Below are positions 1 through 13,357 of a stretch of 64,000 nucleotides of DNA, in pieces. Below the pieces are notes generated by a model. It saw only the letters and a program-made list of their open reading frames with translations, did not search any database and was not told where the DNA came from. Origin of the DNA: Paralvinella palmiformis (Eukaryota > Annelida > Polychaeta > Terebellida > Alvinellidae); assembly GCA_025642065.1 (NCBI GenBank), contig JAODUP010000113.1, forward strand, positions 404,501-468,500, read 5' to 3'. A program made the position numbers and the translations under genes. The first letter of the stretch is position 1; the number at the start of each line of letters is the position of its first letter.

Positions 1-507
1 ATTGTCGAGGAGCGGTATTTTCTAATTTGGATCATTATTAAACCTTTTATTTATAGTAAGATGTTCCCCTTGTGTGGCATCGATCTGACCTAACACCAGA
101 TGGAGCTACCAACGTGTTCATCTGAGTGTGTGTTTACTAAAAGGTCGGTGACATTCCTGTATTCTTAGTTTACTGATAAGGGAGTCAACTCTTGGGAATT
201 ATTTTAATGGGAATTTTATGTTGGCGAACTTTACCTAAGCGTTTCTTTAGTTTATTGAAACATCTCCTATACCGTTGTCAGATATTGGTTGCTACCCAAT
301 ATATCTCGGTAGACAATAGACATTTAAAGATACATTAACAATATTGCGGATATAAGATCTGTATAACACTTATGTACATTTTCTTGTGAAAAGCAAAGCT
401 ACATACAGCTTTTCTTGGTAATGGATTTCTTGTTGTGTTAGTTTGTGTTTACATTTATTAGATCATAGAAACAGTAATAGAAATATTAGGAATTTTACCT
501 AACACTG

Positions 508-648
508 TGTTTTAGCTGTGTATAATAAGGCACTGGCACAGAGAATCTCGAATCGTGAATTCAAACTCTGGACGATTCTTCAGGCGACTGAATCCAGAGT
601 GGCGACTTTTCATTCTGAGACATGCGTAACGTCTCACCAGTCCCGAAG
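508..648 (+). repeat. Dispersed 135-bp repeat, copy 1
   Basis: TTTTAGCTGTGTATAATAAG to the CTCACCAGTCC region is nearly identical to 12411-12549. No head, tail or terminal repeats were recognised. The overlapping open frame is not coding on present evidence. Confidence 0.85.
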
Positions 649-2804
649 TGGCTATACAACAAAACTCCAAAAAAAAAGCCTATCACCTAAGGTGTATGTT
701 TCTTTAATTCAACACTATACACACTTTATACCCCTGTTGCCACTATATTTAATGGTATTGACTGTCAGAGTACAGAGTGGACATAAATGGTGGGATAATT
801 CTATTTCACGGATACTATTAAGATGAATTATGTATCTAACTTAAGTTGTTACATAAAAAAACACCAATCAAACGAGCTGTTCCCAATGCCATTGCTCGAA
901 ATGCGAAATAGTGTTTCGATTCCTTATACATATAATGTTTTAAGAGCGTACTGTGCCTGCTACAGTCATTTAAATGCCGGATAACCAGGTCGAACACCTA
1001 AACGGTGTCCACCCAAAGACGCAAATAGTACACGGAATGTACAGTTCGACATAAACCTTTCTTAGAATGCGCGGACCTGGTACTAATCTCTCAACGAACG
1101 TAACATTCACCTTCTCAACCGCAGCATAATATGCCTTGTAATATTTGCTGGAGGGTCAAATGCAGCATAAGCAGACAAATCCAATAAATAACATGACCTC
1201 CTCGTCACTATTAGAATATTAACACCTGTGGTATGATATCGTTACATCGGCACTGTTAAAACTAAATATTAACCTTTTCAAACAAACCTAATGTCTGTTA
1301 CACAAATTAAATAGTTATAATATATGGTTTTAATGTTATTAAAGACAAGCAGGCTAAAGCTAGCCTTGAATGTCATAATACAGACTGAAAATAACTGGAC
1401 ATAGGAATGCTAATTTTGTTCCCACATACTACTAAGGTGAATTGTATATGCAAGTTGAAAATTGCTGAATTGTTCCGTCGGGAGTTCAATAGAGGTTGGA
1501 GATTTACATTTGAGTTACTTCCCATCGAGTTCCTAGTTAATTTGAAGAGTTTTTTATGCTTTCTTCGTTCCTATATCTTCGTGGAACATAAATACTTCTC
1601 CTCCTATAATAGTGATGTATTAATCTAAGCTTATATAGGAATAAAAGCTTTATATGGTAGTTAATAGCTGTACGGCGAACTTTTCAAACATTCATGTTTA
1701 TTGGACATAAAATTCTATTCACTTCTCATCTTCATTATTAGCATTCACGTGACTCTTTTTATGATTATTAATATGAAAAGTTGACAATTTTATATCCTTT
1801 GCTTTGTTAATCTCACCATTTACATTCGATATTACCTCGTTATGAAGCCGAAAACATAAACACTTACAAGAACAATTATAAAAGAAACTTATTTATAGCG
1901 ATATTTCGGATTTTACTAATTTGGTTTCCAGCAGAAATTTGACCCAGATCCTACATCCTTCGTGTACTTTATGTCACTCATCTATCGATGATTAACTGGC
2001 TGAAGTGGGGAGGGAGAATATTATATAAATATCAGATTCGGATTTAGCGTAAAGTTCTGTGATAACATACCTTCGCCACTATTTAAACTATGAAATGACA
2101 TTATCACAACACGAGTCTCGTCAGTCCAGGCTCAGCTACTATATATTTATTTATTTCTCGTTATAAATAAACAGAAACATGATGATTTTAGCCATATTTA
2201 AAGTCATTGAAGTATCACGACCCATGAAAATCTTCCCTACAATTATTCTACACATCGAAATTTAGACTTTTTTATTTATTTAACTGCATTACAAAAGAGA
2301 AACACCCATTACATATTTAAAAATGACAAAACATTGATATCACATTTCCTTTGCTTATCGTGTTATAAGTAAAAATTATATTTCGTGGCCATTCAAGTAA
2401 AACGACTGCCAAATTGACGAAACAAAATTATTGTTACGAAATAATCTAAAACGTTGTACCATTCTGATTCCTTTAACCTAGAAACGTAAATATAGACACA
2501 TAAATTATGTACCTAGATATACAACTGGCTGTATACATTATAGTAAAATTTCGCTTGGTTACTGTTTTGATAACCGAGTACCACATTTATCAAAAGTCAA
2601 ACTGTGTTGGTCTTCAGGGTCCAACTACTGTATAATATGACATGCTGTTTTTGTTATAACTTATGTGACGATAATAATAATAAACCTCACTCCATGTGTC
2701 TCTTGTAATTGATCCATGGCAAGCTATGTCACTTCTGTTATGACTACCACAGGTAGGACTGACAATGATGATACTGTACAGAGAGGTTGATGTGTTTATA
2801 TAAC
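649..2804. other. Intergenic, nothing recognised
   Basis: AT-rich DNA. The open frame at 1407-1628 has no recognisable motif. A partial copy of the 2805-3020 repeat is at about 2318-2362. Confidence 0.6.
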
Positions 2805-3020
2805 CTGGTAACATCACGTGCTCTGTCCAATATTATTATACACCACATAATTGATAGGCGAGTAATTGTGAGATAGATATTGAAAAATTATCGCGATATA
2901 TAATTAATAAGTGTTTAAAAATAACAAAACATAGGTGTGACATTATCTTTGCTGAATGTGACAGATGTGAGTACAAAGTGATCACACATCATCATTGTCA
3001 TTATCATCATGATCATCTTC
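2805..3020 (+). repeat. Dispersed repeat with (CAT)n end, copy 1
   Basis: AAAATAACAAAACATAGGTG, TTATCTTTGCTGAATGTG and a (ATC/CAT)n end match the reverse complement of 8452-8675. A partial third copy is at about 2318-2362 (GACAAAACATTGATATCACA). Confidence 0.65.
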
Positions 3021-3109
3021 TTCATCATCACCATAACTACCATGAAGGCAAAGATCATTAGATTCACAGAAATCAATTACTATAGATACTATTACAACTT
3101 CTCTTTTAC

Positions 3110-3136
3110 TATTACTACTACTACTACTACTACTAC

Positions 3137-3215
<79 letters not shown>
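3110..3215. repeat. (TAC)n/(TAA)n trinucleotide microsatellite
   Basis: (TAC)n turns into (AAT)n. Similar ATT/GTT tracts occur at 7378-7488, 9840-9907 and 13309-13397, and account for the poly-Asn or poly-Ile frames there. Confidence 0.95.
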
Positions 3216-3217
<2 letters not shown>

Positions 3218-4689
3218 AGTATATTTGAATAAATGTACATTTTACTATAAAAAACATATATATTTATGTAGATACTCTTATAATATAGAAACAATAGAAC
3301 CAACAATGACATATAAACACTTCATCATTTATATAAGTGGAATGTCCTGAGGTAGTAACTAGTTTGTGGCTTACATAATATAAAAAATTATATATCTATT
3401 ATTGTTAGTTATAATATTAATAACTTTAGTAGTTAGAATATATGAATTATTAATAATCATAAATCATGGCAATGTTTAATAGTTTATATTCTTGTTTAGA
3501 AGGCAGTAATGAGTGAACGATTAAGCGAGATTCGTTTGGGTTCGGTGCCGGTAACCTCTAGGTATTTAGTCAAAAGAGAACTTCTCAGGGTAACACCCAC
3601 AAACATAGGTACCTTGGTTCGGTGCATGGTCCTGATGTTTACATCGTATTGTTCTCATATCTATAATATTCAATCGTTCACCAGTTGTAATAAGATTGGT
3701 GTTAATATTATCGCTTATATTAGTAATAGTTATTGGGGCTATTTTATCTTTAATGGGAACATGTTTCTAATTATGAATTATGAATGAGCAATTATCAATT
3801 ATGTGATGTATATCGATGAGCTGTTTTAACGGATAAATACCAGTAGGATATGACGTCACTCACGACAACTTACATATGATACCTATTACGTGACGTCAGT
3901 AAAGTGACCGTTGTTCATCAAGTACAATGTTTGATATCTGGTCACTCCAGACTTATTTATCCGTAAGACTTATTGTCTGAGTTCATCAATTGTGATTGTT
4001 TCCGTTTAGAAAACAAATCCTTGACTACTCCTACGTGGATCTTTGATTGATTTTAAAAGCAAGCATTCTTCTTCAGAATCTGGGCAAACATTGGTCATGG
4101 TTGTGGGTAATAATGCGACATCTCGTGAAAACCAAGTGCTACTGAAATGCTGAGATTCGAATCTTAGCATAGATGGGCATTAAACAGAAGATGCAAAGTG
4201 TTATGAGCGTTTTACATCAGAATATATCGGAAAGAAAGCCATTAAAGTGATTTATCATAGCCGATATCGAGGCTGGTGTGGGAAGACTATATTATGGTGG
4301 TCCATTGTTATACAGAATATAAACAAGTTGATGTATCGTTTCTATCGGGCAGACAGAGTGGCGTCTAAGCTTTGCATTATAACAATTATTACCCGAGTGT
4401 GTCTGGTACGACATAAACAACATTACGACAACTGATTAGCACTTGAGAACCGCATCAAATGGCATTATTACAGGATAAAGACACAACATACCGTAATGCC
4501 TCATGGTGCGGTTGGTAATGTTTTAGCATGCAGACTTCCATGCCGGAATTCGCATCCAAGTGTTACGCGTGTCCGTGGAATGGTTCATTTGATTTCAGCC
4601 GTCAGTGATGCGCCTTGTCTGTCCAATAACAAGACGATACAGAGTAAACACTCAGCCAATTATTAATAACGGGATACTATCATGCTCCC
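3216..4689. other. Intergenic
   Basis: It holds the CRE pair. The small frames at 3509-3787 and 4247-4435 show no domain, signal peptide or family resemblance. Confidence 0.55.
3851..3898. promoter_or_regulatory. Two full CRE palindromes
   Basis: TGACGTCA occurs at 3851-3858 and 3891-3898, centres 40 bp apart, with a third at about 8281-8288. This is the CREB/ATF consensus. No gene start is recognised nearby, so function is only suggested. Confidence 0.35.
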
Positions 4690-4697
4690 ACACGATG

Positions 4698-4870
4698 ATT
4701 GATGTTTTACAGCCACTTATGTGCACGCGGTAGGCTAAATGGGCCGAGCGACCTCCATAAGTAAAGAAGCGTAGTCAAAGATGAAACATCCTTCAGATAT
4801 GCCCACACTGGGATTCGAACTCAGCCGGTAGTGATCTGTGATCCAGCGCGCTACCTGCTACTACACGATG
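4698..4870 (-). mobile_element. tRNA-headed SINE, family 1
   Basis: This is a reverse-oriented copy with body, B-box and A-box regions recognisable. ACACGATG occurs at both ends (4690-4697 and 4863-4870) as a probable target duplication. Confidence 0.82.
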
Positions 4871-5370
4871 GCATGGCATTATTATAATACCGTATTATGA
4901 TATCATACGATGACACACCATTATCATAAGACATAACGCCATCAACGACGTATTAATTTGCTTTGACTTTACGTATGTTCACAGTTAAAGTCCCTCTTAT
5001 CGTTGTTACATCACTGAGCTATGCTTTCGGCTGACGATAAGACACCAACACTATTTGTTGACGCTGGGAATTATTATTAGCAACTAGCATAACAAATGTT
5101 ACCAACAATGTATCATCTTCTATCATTAATAGCACATATTTGTTCTAGTCATCAAACTAACGTGGACATTGTTCACGGTGTGATGAGTTAATTTTCGTAG
5201 CACCAACACACCTTTCCTAATATTTTATTGACATCTACCGAACTATCTATCCCCATACTAAACAATGGATCACCGAAATCTACTGAAGAGTCATCTTAGG
5301 TTATTAATCTTACCTTTATTACTAACACTATAGCAGCCTGTTACTCTTGGTGTTTTCTGATTGTACTATA

Positions 5371-5371
<1 letters not shown>

Positions 5372-5432
<61 letters not shown>
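5372..5432. repeat. (TA)n microsatellite
   Basis: It is an almost pure TA tract with two interruptions. Confidence 0.95.
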
Positions 5433-5685
5433 ATAACACGTTAATTGTTAATTCACTAATCTCGTTATTATTTTAAGTGTTAATGGTCATTTTGTCTTAT
5501 AGATGGTTACTATTATATTAGTATAATCTCTCTCTCTCTCTCTTGATGTTACGTCATTATGACAGGTTTCGCATTAAGACAATTTTTAGGCTGACTACGG
5601 TATGACGTGTAAGGTGTGTAGATATTAAAATTGTCGGTGATTGTCTTGATATGACAGGAACGTGAGCTTTTGGGGGAGTTTCTCT

Positions 5686-6037
<352 letters not shown>

Positions 6038-6044
6038 CATGTGT

Positions 6045-6377
6045 ATGTAAGCACCCGGCAGTTTGTGCCAACGGTCACAGGTTCGAATCCAGCAAAAGGT
6101 CGAAACTTTTCCAGAGAATAATTTCTCGGCTCAAAATATCGTGGGTGGCTGACCACGTTAAATGGCGCTGCCGTCTCCACTGAATTATTAAAAATAAAGG
6201 GGATGCTAAAAACGCCGTGAAGACGTAAAACACTCTGGCAGTGATATTTCGGCTCCATCTTTCCGTACTGCTCCCCTGTGAGTGGTGGGGGAGGAGATTC
6301 CTCAACCACTCCAACACGGAGGCTGTGCCGAATAAGCGACAGCCTGGGTATTCTCCCCGAACAACAAAACAAACAAA
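6045..6377 (+). mobile_element. SINE family 2, 5' end replaced by (TG)n
   Basis: It is the same as 15791-16160 from GTAAGCACCCGGCA onward. The first bases of the head are lost into the long (TG)n tract that precedes it. A short internal deletion is present compared with the other copy. Confidence 0.88.
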
Positions 6378-6965
6378 CAACCATGCGTGTATGCATATGG
6401 TTTTTTTTCCCCCTATCAATCTGTCCTCTCTTTTTCTCAGTATATACCTATATAAATATGTGTTAAAACTTGCCTCTGAATTTCCACATAACTCTCTTCC
6501 GTGGTCATGTTATTGACATTTCTTGACAATAAAAGCATATCCCATCTATAATCCCAGTACGTCATCTAGTTACACAAAGATCAATTACACTACACGTATA
6601 TAGCACTGCGATAACCGTGAAATCAATCACGTACTGTATTACATATACCTTCACGAAACATCCTATATTTGTCGGTTATCACCAGAATGTGGTCAAATTG
6701 TACCGAAAAAACCAATAATTCTGGCAAAACGGAACAAAACAGGAAACGATTTTTGTTGCAATTTTAAATTTTTGACTGAAAGCCATATTGAACGGTGGCT
6801 GGTTGACATGTGATTTATATATTTTATTTACCAATTTATTGTTCGGATGTGATGACGATATGCAATCGGGTCGTCTTTTAATTGCCAATTATACACTGTA
6901 AGCCCGCCTCACAATAACCGCTCATCCCAGGGAAGCCATTTACGGCTAAGACAGTTTGGGGGCTT

Positions 6966-7161
6966 CTGGGGCGCCTTCGTGGTCTAGTGGTAGCGTGTTG
7001 GACCACAGATCACTACCACCCGTGTTCGAATCCTGGCGTGGGCATATCTGAAAGTTGTTTCGTCTTTCACTTCGTCTCATTACCTTTGGAGGTCGCTCGG
7101 CCCATTTAGCCTACCTTGCGCACAAAAGTGGCCGTAAAACATCAATCATCATCATCATAAT
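6966..7161 (+). mobile_element. tRNA-headed SINE, family 1
   Basis: The tRNA-like head has an A-box TGGTCTAGTGGTAGCG and B-box GTTCGAATCC. A body GGAGGTCGCTCGGCCCATTT and a (ATC)n tail follow. A perfect 14-bp target duplication, CAGTTTGGGGGCTT, flanks it (6952-6965 and 7162-7175). Confidence 0.9.
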
Positions 7162-7989
7162 CAGTTTGGGGGCTTTTAAAAGACTATTAGTCGGTTGCTA
7201 GATCCGTATCAAGAATCTCCGGATCTCTAACCCAGTATTTGAACTCGCATCTCTCAACGTCTGACTGTGAGTACAATAATTATTGTTAATAATCTCAGAT
7301 TCTTTAATATAGATTAGCGTGTAACTCCTCCACTTCAGCTACAATTGACGATTATAAACTAAAATCAGCAGTTCGAATATATTATTATTATTATTATCAT
7401 CATCATCTTTACCATCATCATCATTATCATCATAATCATATTATTATTATTATTGTTGTTGTTGTGTTGTTGTTGTTGTTGTTGTTACAGTTGCTACTGT
7501 TGTTAGTATTCTTATTTTTGTTGTCGTTGTATATTGTAGTTTCGTTATGGTTAATGAAAGTACTCTCTCCCAGCTTCTTTACACCCACCCCACCCCAACT
7601 AGACGTATACACTCGGATGAAGCAGTCAACTACCCGTGCAATAAAAAGATTTTGTTGTGTGTCTTAAAGACGAGAAATCAACGCCACATCAACAAATTTG
7701 ATTGGTCAATTGGTGAGCACGTGATAGGCCAGTGGCGTTTTAGTCGGATTGAAGAGACAAACTCCTGTATTTTGTTGTACGACTATACAAATGAGTCACC
7801 TTCTATTCCCCCTCTCAGTCCATCTGTTTATCTATGTAGCTACCTATCATTCCAGACCCCAGACACCTCCCTCCCCTCCCCACGTATCATTCTGTCTGAC
7901 TTGTTCACTACCAGATATTTGTCTATAAACTCATCCCAAAACACGAGAGCCATCTGGTGAGAGGCATACGAACTATATATGCGATTGGT

Positions 7990-8110
7990 GCACTTGATAC
8001 AGCACCATGCAATCAAGCTCCAAGTTTTGAGTTCGAATCCAATTCAAACCTGTGTCTGTGGGATAGATTTCCCTAGACAGACACTCCTCGACCAGATGTC
8101 TCAGATGTTG
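7990..8110 (+). mobile_element. SINE-like element, family 3, diverged
   Basis: GAGTTCGAATCCAATTC is followed by TGTGTCTGTGGGATAGATTT, parallel to the element at 60590. Confidence 0.4.
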
Positions 8111-8451
8111 TTAGCGACGAAACTCGGTCAATATCTCACTCAAAATTAATATTTATGTATTGCATATGGTGGCAATAAAAACGCGTGGGAAAACTTGATG
8201 AGTCTGTATTTGCACATTAAAGGAGACATACGTATCTCTAGATAATAACACTGCGTCGGTAAAATGCTTACTTCATACTATGACGTCAGATGAAAGCAAC
8301 ATAAGCACAATGAATAGGTTAGAGACCAACTGATATCTAGTTCAGCGGCTCTACAACTGATCTGAAATAACACACATTTACGTATGAGATTAATTCTTAT
8401 GTTTTTATAATAGTTCAATTTTGTCGCCGTTTGTTTTTATTATAATCATGG

Positions 8452-8675
8452 TGATCATCATCATCATCATCATCATCACGATCATGATCATGATCATGAT
8501 GTGTAATCAATCTGTCTTCACATATGCCACACTCAGCAAAGATAATCTAATACCTATGTTTTGTTAGTTTTAAACATTATTAACAATAGATCACAACGAC
8601 TTTACAATATCTATATCACAATTATGTTGGGGTATAATCATATCCGACACATCACGTGATCTTACCGCTGTCATG
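8452..8675 (-). repeat. Dispersed repeat with (CAT)n end, copy 2
   Basis: This is the inverted counterpart of 2805-3020: same simple-sequence end, same order of blocks, and a CACGTG at the far end of each. Confidence 0.65.
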
Positions 8676-9224
8676 GCCTACGACAGAAGATCTAAATAGA
8701 TTAGATGGGATGAGCCAGCCATAAGAGAGGGGTGGAGGGTATTTTATTATCCCAACAGTTACAGAAAACAAGTGAACAAAACAAATTATACACGAGTTGG
8801 CTTCAGTACACCAACTGTGTTGGAATCCAGATGGACGTGTTAAATATTACTGTGACAAACAAACAAACAAACAAACAAACAAACGTAAACAAACAAATAA
8901 ACACATATTCATCTATATGTGTACGTACATACTGTTTGTGTTCATGCTTAAAGTTTCACTTTAAATGAATCTGAATAATACAGAATTGGTACATATTTGG
9001 CACATATCTGATACATATTTGGTACATATTTGTATCAACCATCTTCTTCATCAAACTTGCCGTCATTTTATCTTAACAGTCATAAAATATTTTAATATAT
9101 CTACCGCGTGATAGGTAAATATTCTATCTAGTTAATTTTCCTTGACATAAACGTTGTTCTACAGAGATGCGTGAGGTTGCTGATGACATGCCCCCATAAC
9201 TGTCTTGTTGACACAATTTCCTAG

Positions 9225-9300
9225 TTACTGAAGGCAACCTCGAGGAGGTGTGTTTTTAGAACAGATCTGACAGTAATATTTTCTGATCTATGACTTTATG
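9225..9300 (-). mobile_element. Short LINE tail fragment
   Basis: GGCAACCTCGAGGAGGTGTG and TTTTTAGAACAGATCTGA match the stretch at 23480-23520 of the LINE family. Only about 75 bp remain. Confidence 0.45.
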
Positions 9301-9869
9301 GCCGGAGTATGATATGTGACGGGAGCACGTATTTATAAAAAGACGGGTGGTAATTGCGTGTCTCGTAGATACCATTCACTCACACTAATCCGCTCAGAAA
9401 GGCGTATTTCTTAACTTCTTACATCAGATAGACATCGATCTATAGACCAGTTAAATGAAGTATACGGTAAAGAAACAAGATACTGGCTAACTTAAGAATA
9501 GATTAATACATCTAAGACCATCAATAGGTATTTATCACTTTCACTAAGGATCAGACTTTATGTTTGTCTCGTTGGCGATCACATACAAATTTATTATTTC
9601 TAGTTATAATACGTTGTCTGTATATTGAATTGTGCTGGGATTCTTTCTATTAAATATATATTTCGCTATTACGACAACAAATAAAAACAGCTTTAAGGGA
9701 AACTTGTAATAGTCTGTGTTCTGCTTATTATATTTCTCCTTATCGTCAATACAATATAATATTTGTATTGTGTATGGATAACTTGATACCTATCTCTCAA
9801 TATATCTATCAGGGTATTCATATGCTTGAGCAATACAAAAAATAATAACAACAACAACAATAATAATAA

Positions 9870-9906
<37 letters not shown>

Positions 9907-10586
9907 CTAATAAAGTGACCATGCTAACAGTTTTTTACTATACACTATATAAGCCACGATATTAACTATTTCAACATTAGTTATATACACTGGCTAGCAA
10001 ATACAAATACATAATGGAGTTCAATAATTTGTTTATCCTGCTTCCAGGAAATACATATTCGTTGTATGACCTGAGGCTTGGTGTAAAATTGTTTTATGTT
10101 TGATCAAAATGATAGTTTAAAATGTTCATCATAAAATATATTTGCAGCTGCAAATATACCAAATTAATCAATTTATGTTAATCTAAGATTCAAATAAAAG
10201 ATGCAGCCAAAGAGGAAATATATGCCGGGTTTTGTTTTTCGATTTTCACCTCTCCACCTTACATTGTTTGTTTTGTTCACCTTACGCCCATTAAATACTC
10301 CGTTATGGTTTTATCTTCACATTTCCGACGTTTTCTTTCCTACGTTCACACTAGACAGCCGCAGATGTAATGGCGGTATAGTAATGATTCTACGCTTACA
10401 GAACAAACAGATGCGGAATTCCATTAATTCTCTTCCTATATTGATCATAACCGAGGAACACACACAGTGTTAGCCGTTCATATCAGATGGCAAAAGGCCA
10501 ATTCGTTGTCTGAGAAATGTCAGTAAATAAATGATCCCCCGAGAAGAATACCTCTTACGAATAGCAACCAGCTGAATCACTCACGA

Positions 10587-10653
10587 AGAATGTCTCAGAC
10601 AGAATGTCTCAGACAGAATGTCTCAGACAGAATGTCTCAGACAGAATGTCTGC
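10587..10653. repeat. 14-bp tandem repeat, about 4.7 copies
   Basis: AGAATGTCTCAGAC is repeated perfectly at 10587, 10601, 10615 and 10629, followed by a partial copy. Confidence 0.95.
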
Positions 10654-10789
10654 TTCTTCCTGGAAAAATGATATGAATTATAGATATGGAGATGCTTTGA
10701 ATTGTAATTCTAGATGGCTAACCTATTAAACGATAATATCTTTGGCTAGATAATGTTCCGCGTGTATATATTTATGTGAATGCCTTATA

Positions 10790-10965
10790 CTACACTACCT
10801 AAATGGTAGCGTAGTTAGCAACAAATCTTAAGTACCAGTGCTCAAATCTCAGCTGAGTTATGTCTAAAGCGTGTTTCATCTTTCATTTGCCAGATAACCT
10901 TTAGGGGTGTTGTGATTCACCTATTCAACCTTGTGCTGAAATGTGGCCGTAAAACAACAAAGGGT
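10790..10965 (+). mobile_element. SINE family 1, old diverged copy
   Basis: AATGGTAGCGTAGTTAGCAA, GCTCAAATCTC and GTGGCCGTAAAACAACAAAG occur in the right order and spacing, but with many changes. Confidence 0.55.
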
Positions 10966-11239
10966 ATATACACCGATATGTTACATATAAGTTTCAATAT
11001 ACTCAGAACTCTTTGATGTCATTATCTGTTCTGTGTATAAGCAAGTTGTACTATACGTGTAATAAAACACAAGATAGTATTAGTTATATAAGCTAGCGGC
11101 AGTCATAAACACACACATGTAGGTGTAATATGATTGGAGATACGGAAGAACACAACACTGTAACAGTAAACATTAAAACACACATCTAAACCAATAAATA
11201 AATATATATTATCACACACACACCCTCCTCGCCCCTTTT

Positions 11240-11425
11240 ATGTGCATCTCCGTGGTCTAAAAGGTAGTGCGTTGGATCACAGATCGCTACCGCCTGAGTT
11301 CGAATCTCGGCGTGCACAAGGGTGTTTCATCTTTCACTTCACTTCATTACCTTTGGAAGTCGCTCGGCCCATTTAGCCTACCATGTGCAGAAAAGTGGCC
11401 GTAAAACATCAATCATTATAATAAT
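11240..11425 (+). mobile_element. tRNA-headed SINE, family 1
   Basis: It has the same head, body and tail as the copy at 6966. The flanking repeat CCTCGCCCCTTTT/CCTCACCCCTTTT (11226-11238 and 11426-11438) has one mismatch. Confidence 0.88.
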
Positions 11426-11643
11426 CCTCACCCCTTTTGTAATAGCTCTATAAAGGATGTCATTTTTTTCCGTTTTTGTTCCTATAAGATAACAGACAGA
11501 TAACTCATCGATTAAAACAAACAGAAGAAAGTTGTTAATTAGATAAAATTTGATTGATGTCCAGTTCAATTTGTAGAATAATTTTTCTCCTTTAAATAAC
11601 GACATTCATTTTTGTTCAATACAATTCTGGGGAAACACACACA

Positions 11644-11646
<3 letters not shown>

Positions 11647-11690
<44 letters not shown>
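11647..11690. repeat. (TA)n microsatellite
   Basis: It is a pure TA tract. A second, (CA)n(TA)n, lies at 11852-11891. Confidence 0.95.
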
Positions 11691-11850
11691 TCACCGACAA
11701 TATTTTTAATCACCTCTGTATCTGCGTGTGCAAGCACGCATGCGCACATGTGTGTATTCGTGTATTCATAGCACGTGTATCACATATTCCTCTTACGATT
11801 GACACCTTTAGTAATAAGAATAAGGGAACAATTAAGAAAGAAAAAAATTA

Positions 11851-11893
<43 letters not shown>

Positions 11894-12316
11894 CATTTGT
11901 CAACAATTCCATTATTTATCCTATAATTAACTTCGTTTATTACGAGACACCAAAACATTGACAACGGCTCCTAGTTATTATGGCAACTAAATAACACATA
12001 ATGGCATGACTGACTAAAAATAGAAACGTGATCTGCTTTAGGGAACAGAGTAACATCCTTAACATCCTGTTGTTGTTTTTATGGAGAAGCGTTTGTCTCG
12101 TGTTCTTCTCCGTGTTGTTAAAAACTAAGACTACATTAATAAAGGTTTGGCGTTAAGAAGATCACAGAACTACCGAATACCAAAAGGTCAGAGAGCCTTG
12201 GTAGAAACAAATATGTTGTATAAAGATGGAACATCGTTAAGTACATAATCCCATTTTCGGATAATATATTGCTGGCTAAATTCTGGACGTCTTAAAACTC
12301 TCTATCTCTCTCTGTA

Positions 12317-12318
<2 letters not shown>

Positions 12319-12410
<92 letters not shown>
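12319..12410. repeat. (TG)n microsatellite
   Basis: It is an uninterrupted TG tract of about 92 bp that ends at the 135-bp dispersed repeat. Confidence 0.95.
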
Positions 12411-12414
<4 letters not shown>

Positions 12415-12549
12415 AGCTGTGTATAATAAGGCACAGGCACAGAGAATCTCGAACCGTGAATTCAAACTCTGGACGTTTCTTCAGGGGACTGAATCCAGAG
12501 TGGCGACTTTTCTTGCTGAGACATGTGTAATGTCTCACCAGTCCCTAAG
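12411..12549 (+). repeat. Dispersed 135-bp repeat, copy 2
   Basis: It is nearly identical to 508-648 but begins directly at the end of a (TG)n tract. Confidence 0.85.
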
Positions 12550-13325
12550 CCGCCAAGCAAAATCAAAATACGAATCACCTACAGCCGTGGAGTTTGGGTG
12601 TAAAACACCCAAGTCAGATCACGGCAGTAGTGAGAATGTTTAGATTAATTATCTAAGCAGCCCTATTTATAGCTATTTTTCAATTGCTGTATCTTTCTTC
12701 AAAGCAATACTATATAAACTATATAACCCAATTGTTACCGTGTGTGTGTGTGCACATGCGTGCGCGCGCGTGTGTGTGTATGTGCGTGTGTGTATGTGCG
12801 TACGTGCGTGTGAGCCAAATATTCATAAAATCTATGCCTCCAAACTATATGCATACATACACAAACCTAAACACACATAGACCAAAACATACATTATTAA
12901 TCTACGCTTCCACAACTCTCTACACACATAGTCTTATATATAACCTCATGGAGCCCAAAAAATCCGTTTTTGTACTTGATAAATGAAGCAGAAATACATA
13001 CAAAATGTACCATTTGAGAGCACAGGTGGCAGTAAAGAGCAAGTACCTGTGGTTCAATGATAAGCAAATACATGCACAAGATTACAATTTACAGCCAACA
13101 GGAATTCCCTAGAGATTCAAAAGAAACCTATACATTACAATATTTCGACACAACAGATGGTGACCTCAGCTTCATTCGAATAACTCAACAATTACCTTTT
13201 TAGACTTGTTTATCCCTCCTAAGTTACCTAAGTTTCCATTGCATCCAATCATTTGTTGATGAATTTTGCATCGTACCTTGACTTTGAGATTGGCCTTTTC
13301 GAGGATATTATTATTATAATTATTA

Positions 13326-13357
<32 letters not shown>

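Larger units (their letters stand above)
7176..10586. other. Intergenic
   Basis: It contains trinucleotide tracts, a family-3 SINE remnant, the 8452 repeat, a (AAAC)n run near 8858-8900 and a LINE tail scrap. The frame at 7547-7960 is not recognisable as a gene. Confidence 0.55.

Noticed and set aside
6970..7040. Possible tRNA gene with A- and B-boxes
   Set aside because: It is the tRNA-derived head of a SINE with a body, a tail and target duplications. The acceptor stem does not close.
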